Positions 1 through 7,409 of a stretch of DNA of 64,000 bases are shown here, one piece after another; position 1 is the stretch's first letter, and the number at the start of each line of letters is the position of its first letter. The DNA is from Planctomycetaceae bacterium (GTDB taxonomy: Bacteria > Planctomycetota > Planctomycetia > Planctomycetales > Planctomycetaceae): contig JAKFVC010000092.1 of NCBI GenBank assembly GCA_021732415.1, forward strand, positions 1 to 64,000. Direction: 5' to 3'. The notes below the pieces were generated by a model. It made no database searches and was not told where the DNA came from. It worked only from the letters and a program-made list of their open reading frames with translations. The position numbers and the translations under genes were made by a program.

Positions 1-224
1 GCTGTCGGCGTCGGCGAAATCGGCACCGGTTGTGACGTTGACTCGAGACTTTCCAGCGCCGCTTGAATCGATTCTAAAGCAGCCTCTATCGCGAACTGTA
101 CCTCGATTGAACAGTCTTCAAACAAAGCTTCCTCATTGATCACTTTTGCCAGACGCTCTTTTGCGTCTACCAATAGAGTTTGAATTCCTGGAGACCTGGA
201 ACCACGTTTTCCGGGGCGATTCAT
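1..224 (-). CDS. Hypothetical protein, 3' end beyond window edge
   Basis: The reading frame starts at the ATG complementary to 222-224 and stays open to the left edge, giving 74 N-terminal residues beginning MNRPGKRGSRSPGIQTLLVD. The visible part has a basic N-terminus, then a segment of predicted helix rich in Glu, Ala and Leu, then a Ser/Thr/Pro-rich stretch at the cut edge. No signal peptide or membrane segment is visible. I do not recognise the family. A weak AGGA-like ribosome site lies about 14 bases upstream. Confidence 0.5.
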   Translation of the reverse strand, partial: MNRPGKRGSRSPGIQTLLVDAKERLAKVINEEALFEDCSIEVQFAIEAALESIQAALESLESTSQPVPISPTPT

Positions 225-445
225 TTCAGAGATATTCCTGTTGATGTCTCATGCGGATACGCCGATCAACGGTCGGCAATCAGTTAAACACATCATCGGG
301 TGGGCCGGGTGCTGTAGGGCCCGGACAATTCGTTTCTTCGGTTACTCTCAATCGGTCCGGGGCCTTATGGCACCCTGCCCTCTTGGTCAATTAAGTGTTG
401 CGGCTCCATCCAAAACAACGCCGCAATTCTGGCATCTTACACCGG
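225..445. other. Intergenic region, nothing recognised
   Basis: This stretch lies between the 5' end of the partial left-edge gene and the 3' end of the FGE gene. I see no RNA gene, long hairpin or credible small gene. Open frames here have no ribosome site or family similarity. Confidence 0.4.
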
Positions 446-1492
446 CTACTTTGCCTTCGCCGACATCACACATCGAAATCCGACATGCGACATCCCCGTA
501 TCGGGACTGCAGCCATGCCGGGCACTTGGTCGATAGCGTGAGCAATACGCGTCATTGCACAAGAAGGAGCCGCCGCGCTGGGCGCGTTGCTTCATAAACG
601 GCTGGGTGGGATCCGCACTGGCGGCGGGACTTTGTGGGTCATCGATCACAGATTGGCTGGCCCGTTGGCTGTATAAATCTCGCACGTACCAGTCATCGCA
701 CCACTCCCAGACATTCCCCGCCATATCGAACAGACCATATCCGTTAGCCGGGAAGGACTTCACCGGAGCCGTCCGCACATATCCATCGGCTTGAGTGTTC
801 TTGAAGGGGAACTCCCCCTGCCAGATATTTGCTCGCCGCTCGTCGAGAGGCTCGTCGCCCCACGTGAATTTCTTGCCCGGCAATCCACCGCGAGCTGCAA
901 ATTCCCATTCCGCTTCGGTCGGCAACCGCTTCCCGGCCCACTTGGCATAGGCCTGGGCATCATCCCACGAAACCTGCACGACCGGATGTTGTTCGCGCCC
1001 CGTGAGATCACTGTCCGGTCCTTCGGGATGCTGCCAGCAGGCTCCGGGAGTCCATTTCCACCAGTTGGCTACGTTGTCTAAGGGAACGGCCTCTTGTGAC
1101 TGGGTGAATACTAATGCCCCTGGCACCAATAACTCTGGGGAAGGGGCAGGTGTTCCGGGAGGGGACTGCGCCAGGATCTCTTCGGCCGTAGGCGATTTCT
1201 CGGCCGTGGTGACGTACTTCGTGGCGGTGACGAATTTGCGGAAGTCGGCATTCGTCACCTCGGTCATATCGATGAAGAAGCCAGGAACGCGGACCCTGTG
1301 CTGAGGCTGCTCATCGGGCCACGCATCCTCGCCTGAGTTACCCATCGCGAATTCTCCGCCGGGAACCCAGACCATTCCCTCAGGAGGCTTGACCGATCGA
1401 AATGATTGACTCCAACGCACCGCCCCGAATGCCACGCAGAAGGCGAGCAGACCCCAGACGAGCGGCACCAGGTATTGTTTAGCGGCAGGCAT
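446..1492 (-). CDS. Formylglycine-generating enzyme (SUMF1/FGE family), membrane-anchored
   Basis: The 348-residue protein has one N-terminal hydrophobic segment (about residues 7-25), so the enzyme domain probably faces the periplasm. The FGE-sulfatase fold follows from about residue 38 (GMVWVPGGEFAMG), with family blocks PVVQVSWDDAQAYAKWAGKR, LPTEAEWEFAARGG and DMAGNVWEW. Near the C-terminus, RGGSFLCNDAYCSRYRPSAR holds Cys312 and Cys317. These match the catalytic cysteine pair of true FGEs that oxidise a sulfatase cysteine to formylglycine. Many bacterial SUMF1-like proteins lack this pair, so a genuine sulfatase-activating role is likely. It lies 45 bases downstream of the porin gene on the same strand and probably shares its transcript. 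No sulfatase gene is in the window. Confidence 0.88.
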   Translation of the reverse strand: MPAAKQYLVPLVWGLLAFCVAFGAVRWSQSFRSVKPPEGMVWVPGGEFAMGNSGEDAWPDEQPQHRVRVPGFFIDMTEVTNADFRKFVTATKYVTTAEKSPTAEEILAQSPPGTPAPSPELLVPGALVFTQSQEAVPLDNVANWWKWTPGACWQHPEGPDSDLTGREQHPVVQVSWDDAQAYAKWAGKRLPTEAEWEFAARGGLPGKKFTWGDEPLDERRANIWQGEFPFKNTQADGYVRTAPVKSFPANGYGLFDMAGNVWEWCDDWYVRDLYSQRASQSVIDDPQSPAASADPTQPFMKQRAQRGGSFLCNDAYCSRYRPSARHGCSPDTGMSHVGFRCVMSAKAK

Positions 1493-1537
1493 GCGCGATG
1501 AACCGGTTGAACTGGGACAGACCTGTTGTGACCTGCT

Positions 1538-2941
1538 TTAGAATGTCAGCTTGGCTCGCAGGCCGACGACGACCGCCGTGTTGTTGCCGACCACCGACGG
1601 TTGAATCACCTGTAAATCGGGGGTCAGGTTGAACCACGGGGTCACGGCGTAATTGTAATAGACTTCGCCTCCTTGGACATCTCGAACATCGATCAATGGG
1701 CTAACCAAGTTTTTGAATTCGCCACTGAGGCTCGTGTAGAAGTAGCCGACCCCTGCCGTGTCGGCGGGGCGGCTGTCGATCAGGCCTTGCCCCTGCAACG
1801 ACACGTTACTCGACCAGCGGACGGGGTTCGGGTTGCCGTCTGAGATGCCCCAGCTCGTGAACAGACCAACGTTGCGTTTGGGGTTGCAGGCATCCTGCCA
1901 GAGGCGTTGTTCGCCGAAATAGTTAATGGCCCACGTCCCCGATTCTTTCCCTGCCACAATTCCGACCGAGGGTAAGAAATAAAAGTTCTCACGATCGAGC
2001 GAAGTAAAACTCTTGGAAGAATACTCGCCCAGAATTGCGTGTGAACCGGGCAGTCCGTGGAACTCGGTGAAGTGGCGCCAATAGGCGATGATCGTCGCAC
2101 CATTCTCGAAGAGATTCCCCACGCCGGCCGTCGTGGACGAATTATTCGGATCGACGACTGACAGGGACCCTTGCACTTGCCCTTGGTGTAACTTCGTGAT
2201 GCCCACTCCATTGACGCTCAAGTTGATCGGCCGCGCGGCCGTGAGCGGGATGAGGATCGAGGCATTCATGAAGCCATCAATCCCACGGCCGTTCTGTGGG
2301 TAGAGCGAATTGAACAGGTCCAAGGTATTCAATTTACCAGCCGTCACCAGCCACTCTTCCGAGAGCATCTGGTTGACGGTAAATCCCGAGATCGCTGTCG
2401 TCTGGTCCTGCGAGGGCCACAGCATGTTGGTATTCACCGGTGCGAGGCCCACGGCATCGAAGTTCGAGTCCTGGCCGAAGCGGGTTTCTGCATGCATGCT
2501 GATCAGCAGCCCCTTCCACAGTCCGAGCTTTTCACCCTGGAATGTGAAGAATTGATCGACCTTTCCACCGTACTTGAATTGCTGCTCGGTCCCCCCGCTG
2601 GCGACTCCCTGGTAGAACTGGGTGAGGTACCCCTGGTAGATGATGCCATCTTCCATGAGGGACGTGCGGAGTCCGCCCCAATCGCCGGTGAGGGTTGGAG
2701 AGGTCATCAGCTTTTCGCACCACGACGGGCCACAGTCACACGGGATAGCTGCACACTCGGAAGCAACCGGGGTCGTTTCGGCGAAGACGGTGTCAGCGAT
2801 CACCGATTCCGCGACGGGTGGGGCAACCTCGACGGGCGGGACGACATCCACGGGCTCTTCGTAGGGACGTTCAGCGGGGGTCTGGCCGGTTAATAACAGG
2901 CAGAATATGGCCAAACAGGCCCATGACAAACGGCGGACCAT
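1538..2941 (-). CDS. OprB-family carbohydrate-selective porin
   Basis: The 467-residue protein has a typical signal peptide (residues 1 to about 23, MVRRLSWACLAIFCLLLTGQ) and a Pro/Val/Glu-rich linker to about residue 75. The OprB-type barrel follows, with hallmark segments LTGDWGGLRTSLMEDGI, GYLTQFYQG, ETRFGQD and LNLTPDLQVIQP-like strands near the C-terminus (FNLTPDLQVIQPSVV). The protein ends in LRAKLTF, with a terminal Phe as in many outer-membrane barrels. OprB porins pass sugars through the outer membrane. The FGE gene follows after 45 bases in the same direction. The family call is firm; the sugar specificity is unknown. Confidence 0.88.
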   Translation of the reverse strand: MVRRLSWACLAIFCLLLTGQTPAERPYEEPVDVVPPVEVAPPVAESVIADTVFAETTPVASECAAIPCDCGPSWCEKLMTSPTLTGDWGGLRTSLMEDGIIYQGYLTQFYQGVASGGTEQQFKYGGKVDQFFTFQGEKLGLWKGLLISMHAETRFGQDSNFDAVGLAPVNTNMLWPSQDQTTAISGFTVNQMLSEEWLVTAGKLNTLDLFNSLYPQNGRGIDGFMNASILIPLTAARPINLSVNGVGITKLHQGQVQGSLSVVDPNNSSTTAGVGNLFENGATIIAYWRHFTEFHGLPGSHAILGEYSSKSFTSLDRENFYFLPSVGIVAGKESGTWAINYFGEQRLWQDACNPKRNVGLFTSWGISDGNPNPVRWSSNVSLQGQGLIDSRPADTAGVGYFYTSLSGEFKNLVSPLIDVRDVQGGEVYYNYAVTPWFNLTPDLQVIQPSVVGNNTAVVVGLRAKLTF

Positions 2942-3202
2942 GAGTGGTCTCCAGAAACGAATATCCCGACAAGTGCGTAGGTGACTGACATTCCAATAGA
3001 TCGGATGTTAAGGATCGAAACTCGGGCAACGCTTGTAGCGTCTTGTCCGATTTCCGCGGCGCGGTAGCGGTCCTGCGGCGCGTGCCGACTAGACGGCCTT
3101 TAAAGATTGTGGCGGCAGAGGCTGGAAGTGGGCGTCCGCCCTGCAGGCTGTATAACCGCAGCGATCGATACAATCGATACAGACCGCAATACGATCCGGA
3201 TG

Positions 3203-3249
3203 CAAAGAACGTAGCCTTCACGCTCTCCGCGTGAAGGCTACGTTCTTTG
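3203..3249. terminator. Perfect 21-bp hairpin after the LRR-permease gene
   Basis: Bases 3203-3223 and 3229-3249 are exact reverse complements separated by 5 bases. The structure begins 5 bases after the stop codon of the minus-strand gene ending at 3255, so it probably acts as a transcript end or 3' stabiliser. No U-run follows the stem, so a classic intrinsic terminator is not shown. It lies in the 313-base gap upstream of the porin gene; I see nothing else in that gap. Confidence 0.6.
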
Positions 3250-3254
3250 AGACT

Positions 3255-5360
3255 CTACGCCAGTTCCCGGTCTTCCCAGTAGTGCTTCAGACCGAGGAGA
3301 CTGAGGGCCGCTAGAACGCACCCCACTGAAAGCACCACAATTGACCAGATCGGACTCCAATTCTCGTGCGTTGACATGGCCAGGGTCACCTGAATAGCAG
3401 CAAGGAAGATGATGACGAACATCAACCCCAACAGCATGCCGAACTTCAACTCACCGCGTACCGACATTATTAACAATATGCTGGCGTAGATGACCAGTCC
3501 GCGAAAGAGGCAATAGCACAAGACCACCGGGATGACCAGCGGCGAAAGTCCGCGGCCTGCGATCATCCCGACTAGCGCCCCCGCCAGTAACGAATGTAAG
3601 ATCACGACCGGCAACAGATCTCGTCCGACGGCTAAAAAGAGCTGTCGCACAAATCCTTGCCGGCTGACGGGGCGCAATGATTCAAAACCCAACATGACAC
3701 GCCGGGCGCGCCAAACACCAACTAACGCACTCAAGATGGACAAGTCGAGCCAGGCCGCAGCGAAACTGCCCCAGAAGAGAACTGTCGATTGATCCAGAAT
3801 AAAATCAAGTCCGGCCGGTCGCACTATCACACAAAACACGATCACCGTCATGATACACAAGCGTAACACGGCCCACGCAATGGCCGAGCCGCTAGAACTG
3901 TTACCCGCAATCCAAAGTCGTGACAGGGAGTGAGGTTTCGGCTCAGCCAACGCGGCATCCAGGCGAGCGATCGGATCGCGGCCGAACCAGGACCGCCGCT
4001 TCCCTCGCTGGGAATTCGCATATCCTCGATTCCATTCGCGCAGTGACTTGAGGTCCAAGGCCAAAGGTGGCATGCCCGCAGGGCACTCCGCAAAAGCCGC
4101 ATGCAAGCGTGGCAAACGCCGGAAGACCAGCAGCGGCGGAATCAGGCTGCAGGCCACGATTCCCCACGCCAGCCACGGTTGCTTACCTTGTAGGAACCAA
4201 TCCACATCGGCAAGAAACCAGCTCGTGAGTCCCACCAAATAAGGCGTCTGCATCAACAAAATGAGCGCCATCGCAGGATTGAGCCTGGCTGCCAACTGCC
4301 GATCGTCGGACAGCCACATCGTGAGGGCCACCACTCCCCACAATACCCCGGGAGCCAACAGGCTTCCAGCCAGGCTGGCCGAGAACGACACACCGCAGCT
4401 CCACAGGATCAGGGTGTGCATGACTGTCGTCCCCAGCATCAGTGCCGCCGCGACGCGCAGATGATCTCGGCTGTAGTGGGGGATCAATCTGGATCTCGCG
4501 TGCGAAAACTGCCAATGCAGTTGCACTGCCAAGGCAGCCCAGATCAGAACGCTGGCGCCGCTAATCCAGCTCCACGCCTGAGACCGCGTGCGCGAGACTT
4601 CGGCGGGACGGACCTTAATGTGTGGCAGCAAGTCCTGCACACGAGCGATCTCAATCTGTTCGGGAAGATGGCCATACCGCACGCCGCGCAGATCGAGCCG
4701 CGTCAGACGAGGCAATGTTCGGAGACGCTCCCAATCTGCCGGCTGAAACTTCGCCACGGACTGGCCCGGTAGCACTAATGTGTGCAGATTGTGGAGCTGA
4801 CAGATCTCATCGAGCACACGCGGATAGCCGTCAACCTGGCCGATATCGAGAATTTGCAATTGCGTGAGACGGCGTAGCTGTGGTAGCCCGCGATTGTCTA
4901 CCAAACCAGGCACACGAAGATATTGCAGTTGAGGAAGTTCGGCGGCGAGCTGCAGGCTGTTCGACGGCAGATTGCTGGAGAAGGTCAGCGCCTCGAGCTG
5001 CGGCATGGATCGCAGGACTTGCAGGTCCTCGCTGGACTTCAGAGTGCCCCAAATGTTCAAGGTCTTCACGTTTGGAAATGGCCGCGCTGTCACGGGTGCT
5101 GAGGGTGACCGCAGAGCGACATTCCAATCGATCGTACGCGTTGCGCGGCTCGCTTGATCCAAAGTTTGGGTATTCGCGATCATTGCTCTGGGACTGGGAT
5201 TCGGAGGCTTCGGGGCCACGTCTACCCAGTGATCATAAGTTCCGAAAAGCTGATTGTTGCAGCACGCGATCAGGCAGATGCCGAAGTAGATCAAGATCAC
5301 GAACCATTGGGCCCGACTCCGCACATAGGTCAGGCAGACTTGCTGGAGGCTTTTGTCCAT
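3255..5360 (-). CDS. Multi-pass membrane protein with LRR-like domain, likely ABC permease subunit
   Basis: The 701-residue protein starts with one membrane segment (about residues 18-36). An extracytoplasmic domain follows with leucine-rich-repeat-like units at about residues 95-240 (examples: LPQLQYLRVPGL, LTQLQILDIGQV, LHNLHTLVLPGQ, LPRLTRLDLRGV). About eleven further hydrophobic segments then fall into two groups of five to six, divided by a basic cytoplasmic loop near residues 425-485. The gene is third in a GntR / ABC-ATPase / membrane protein series, which is where YtrA-type operons place the permease. No ATPase motif is present. I infer an ABC-2-like exporter half fused to an LRR sensor or binding domain; the substrate is unknown. 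Confidence 0.7.
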   Translation of the reverse strand: MDKSLQQVCLTYVRSRAQWFVILIYFGICLIACCNNQLFGTYDHWVDVAPKPPNPSPRAMIANTQTLDQASRATRTIDWNVALRSPSAPVTARPFPNVKTLNIWGTLKSSEDLQVLRSMPQLEALTFSSNLPSNSLQLAAELPQLQYLRVPGLVDNRGLPQLRRLTQLQILDIGQVDGYPRVLDEICQLHNLHTLVLPGQSVAKFQPADWERLRTLPRLTRLDLRGVRYGHLPEQIEIARVQDLLPHIKVRPAEVSRTRSQAWSWISGASVLIWAALAVQLHWQFSHARSRLIPHYSRDHLRVAAALMLGTTVMHTLILWSCGVSFSASLAGSLLAPGVLWGVVALTMWLSDDRQLAARLNPAMALILLMQTPYLVGLTSWFLADVDWFLQGKQPWLAWGIVACSLIPPLLVFRRLPRLHAAFAECPAGMPPLALDLKSLREWNRGYANSQRGKRRSWFGRDPIARLDAALAEPKPHSLSRLWIAGNSSSGSAIAWAVLRLCIMTVIVFCVIVRPAGLDFILDQSTVLFWGSFAAAWLDLSILSALVGVWRARRVMLGFESLRPVSRQGFVRQLFLAVGRDLLPVVILHSLLAGALVGMIAGRGLSPLVIPVVLCYCLFRGLVIYASILLIMSVRGELKFGMLLGLMFVIIFLAAIQVTLAMSTHENWSPIWSIVVLSVGCVLAALSLLGLKHYWEDRELA

Positions 5361-5379
5361 AGGATTCTCATTTGGATTC

Positions 5380-5550
5380 TCAGCCCCAACGGGGCGCGCT
5401 AGGCCAGCCTAGGGCATCGCCCTAGGTGGACGTCGCATTCGACTGGGTGAGCCCTGAAGGGGCGCGCCCCTTCAGGGCTTAAGGACATATTCTGTATCGT
5501 GTACCCAGGGCGTTGCCCTGGGCTGGCCTAGCGCGCCCCGTTGGGGCTCA
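5380..5550. repeat. Nested palindromic element between ABC ATPase and permease genes
   Basis: Bases 5380-5427 and 5503-5550 are 48-base inverted arms with about five mismatches, each carrying GCCCCAACGGGGCGCGCTAG. Inside lies a perfect 30-base palindrome at 5450-5479. The right arm overlaps the stop codon of the ATPase gene (5548-5550). The element fills nearly all of the 187-base gap within the presumed operon. It resembles REP/BIME-type intergenic palindromes, though the exact family is not identified. Confidence 0.75.
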
Positions 5551-6441
5551 AGAATGATGCAATTCCAAAAAGATGTCTTCCAAGTTGAGGTCTTCGACGC
5601 TGACCTCGGCTTGCCATTTTGCTTTGATTTCTTCGATCATGTGCGGTTGCAGGTCGCTGACCGCGACGAGCGCTCGGGGGCCATCGACTTCTGTTCTTAA
5701 GGCGCCGGTGATGGCGAAGTCAGGGGGGAAGTCTTCTGCTGCGGAGATTCTTAAGCGTTTGACTTTGTCTTTTAGAACGTCGAGTTCGTCGAAGAACTCA
5801 AGCCGTCCGTTACGCATCACTGCCACGTGCGAGGCCACTCGTTCCAGGTCGGAAGTAATGTGCGTTGAGAACAGGACCGTATGCCGTTCGTCCTGGGTGA
5901 TTTCCAGGAGTGATTTTAAGAACTCGCGGCGGGCCAGCGGGTCGAGACTCGCGACTGGTTCGTCGAAGACCAGGAGTTCGGGACTGTGCCCCAACGCCAA
6001 GATTAATGCCAGTTTTTGCAACTCACCTGGGGACAGCGTGCCGACTTTATCAGGGGAGTCCAACTGCCACTCTTGCAACAGGCGATCGGTCAGAGAGAAG
6101 TCCCAGCTGGGATAGAAGGCGGCGGTGTAGGCGATAATCTGCCGGACCAGCATCCACGGGTAAAGCTGGATCTCTTGCGGCACATAGCCCAAGCGAGCCT
6201 TCACGCTCGCACTGAGATCCCACGCGTCTTCGCCATAGATCCTGGCCTCGCCCTGTGTAATCTTTAGTAACCCCAATAGGCACTTGATGAGGGTCGACTT
6301 GCCTGACCCGTTGGTCCCTATCAGGCCGACGATCGCGCCTTGAGGAATCTCCAGGCTCACGTTGCGCAGGACGCGGTTCGAGCCGAAGGATTTGCTGAGA
6401 TGCGAGATCTGGATGATCGGGTCGGCTGTAGTCGTGATCAT
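5548..6441 (-). CDS. ABC transporter ATP-binding protein
   Basis: The 297-residue protein has Walker A GTNGSGKST at residues 42-50, the Q-loop around VPQEIQLYP, signature LSPGELQK, Walker B LLVFDEP with the D-loop ASLDP, and the switch His in STHITSDLE. The C-terminal 75 residues form an accessory region seen in drug or antibiotic-type export ATPases. Its ATG overlaps the stop of the GntR gene by four bases (ATGA), so the two are translationally coupled. It probably energises the membrane protein encoded at 3255-5360, with both parts in the cytoplasmic membrane. Confidence 0.9.
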   Translation of the reverse strand: MITTTADPIIQISHLSKSFGSNRVLRNVSLEIPQGAIVGLIGTNGSGKSTLIKCLLGLLKITQGEARIYGEDAWDLSASVKARLGYVPQEIQLYPWMLVRQIIAYTAAFYPSWDFSLTDRLLQEWQLDSPDKVGTLSPGELQKLALILALGHSPELLVFDEPVASLDPLARREFLKSLLEITQDERHTVLFSTHITSDLERVASHVAVMRNGRLEFFDELDVLKDKVKRLRISAAEDFPPDFAITGALRTEVDGPRALVAVSDLQPHMIEEIKAKWQAEVSVEDLNLEDIFLELHHS

Positions 6442-6830
6442 GGCTGCTCCTTAAGAACCGATTCGACGAGGGCCCGAATCTGGTCGGGGGACAGATTGCA
6501 CAGCATGCCACGCTTCACCAGGGCTTCCGCGAGTGGTCGGAGTTCCTGCTGCCTCTGTGCCAGCGTGCCGGGTCCGGTTTGCTCGGCGACCCGCATCCCG
6601 CTGCCGCGTGAATGCTCCAGCAGACCTTCCGCTTCGAGTTTCGCGTAGGCCTTGGAGACGGTCATCATGTTGACCTGCAGTTCGAGAGCCATCTGCCGGA
6701 TACCCGGCAGGACATCCCCCGGCCGCAGCTTGCCCCCCGCCACCAGCGCCCGGACCTGGTCCATGACCTGACGATAGATGGGGACCCCGGATGAGGGTTG
6801 GATTTCAAATTGAAAATTCAGATTATGCAT
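6438..6830 (-). CDS. GntR-family regulator, YtrA type
   Basis: The 130-residue product has an N-terminal winged helix-turn-helix (PIYRQVMDQVRALVAGGKL, then PGIRQMALELQVNMMTVSKA) and only a short helical tail, as in YtrA regulators that sit in front of ABC transporter operons. I place the start at the ATG complementary to 6828-6830 (MHNLNFQFEI). The upstream in-frame ATG at 6854 would fall inside the predicted promoter. The predicted transcript begins about six bases before this ATG, so the message may be nearly leaderless. It probably represses its own operon through the palindrome at 6832-6855. The effector is unknown. Confidence 0.85.
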   Translation of the reverse strand: MHNLNFQFEIQPSSGVPIYRQVMDQVRALVAGGKLRPGDVLPGIRQMALELQVNMMTVSKAYAKLEAEGLLEHSRGSGMRVAEQTGPGTLAQRQQELRPLAEALVKRGMLCNLSPDQIRALVESVLKEQP

Positions 6831-6831
6831 G

Positions 6832-6855
6832 AGTGTATTACAACAGTAATGCACT
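6832..6855. promoter_or_regulatory. Predicted GntR operator (24-bp palindrome)
   Basis: AGTGTATTAC-AACA-GTAATGCACT is an inverted repeat with 9 of 10 matching positions per arm. It overlaps the predicted -10 box and transcription start of the GntR operon, where repressor binding would block polymerase. Location and symmetry fit autoregulation by the adjacent YtrA-type protein. Confidence 0.65.
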
Positions 6856-6871
6856 TTGGCGTGAGTGTCAA
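6843..6871 (-). promoter_or_regulatory. Predicted sigma-70-type promoter of the GntR/ABC operon
   Basis: On the minus strand, TTGACA (6866-6871) and TACTGT (6843-6848) are separated by 17 bases. The -35 is a consensus match and the -10 matches four of six positions. The predicted start near 6836 leaves a leader of about six bases before the chosen ATG. Confidence 0.6.
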
Positions 6872-6887
6872 GCAGGGGATCATTATT

Positions 6888-7127
6888 GGCAGCGAATTAA
6901 AGGAGACAGCGAATGGGGTAAATTCGGGGCAGCCGAGGACCAGTTTCAAGAATCGCCCAATATGAAATTGCGAGTCAAAATGAGACTGATTCTGGCCCCC
7001 TCGCCCTGGTACTCCAGGGCGAGGGGGGCCAATTTCACGCAAAAAACCCTTGTAACTTGATGGCGTTGATCATCCGATACACCCTCTAACCAATGCCTTC
7101 ATTCGCTGCCTCTTTTAATTCGCTGCC
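6888..7127. repeat. MITE-like element, 240 bp with 27-bp terminal inverted repeats
   Basis: Bases 6888-6914 and 7101-7127 are inverted repeats matching at 25 of 27 positions; each carries GGCAGCGAATTAAA. An internal GC-rich hairpin occupies 6994-7030. No coding capacity is evident and no target duplication is obvious. It sits in the gap between the GntR operon and the first giant gene; the rest of 6872-7199 shows nothing recognised. Confidence 0.6.
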
Positions 7128-7199
7128 GCACTAAGCCGTGTTCATGCGTAGCAAGTGGGAATCGTGTCAAGACTTATTGACAATTGTTGTTGAATCCGC

Positions 7200-7409
7200 G
7201 CGCTTTCTATGAAGAATCGGGATTTTTTCCGGCTTTCAATTTCCTTTCGTTCGTACGGTCTGTACGATTCGTTGCGTTCAACATTTGTCTATCTGATTCT
7301 CAGATAGCGGCCTCGACACTTTCTCATCAGTATCTGCCGGTTCATAGACCGACGCCAACCCACGTACTCGGGCCCAAGTTCCTTTCCCGCTCCAAGGAAT
7401 CTGCTTACC
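7200..7409 (+). promoter_or_regulatory. Leader region of giant gene A, homologous to that of gene B
   Basis: This region aligns with 23216-23405 upstream of the second giant gene. Shared blocks include a run of six T, CTGTACGAT, and the identical 17-mer CATTTGTCTATCTGATT (7282-7298, with its copy at 23279-23295), at 128 and 127 bases before the two start codons. Both end in an AAGGAA ribosome site (7394-7399 here) 9-10 bases before GTG. The region is presumably a promoter or leader shared by descent; no single promoter is assigned. Confidence 0.6.
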
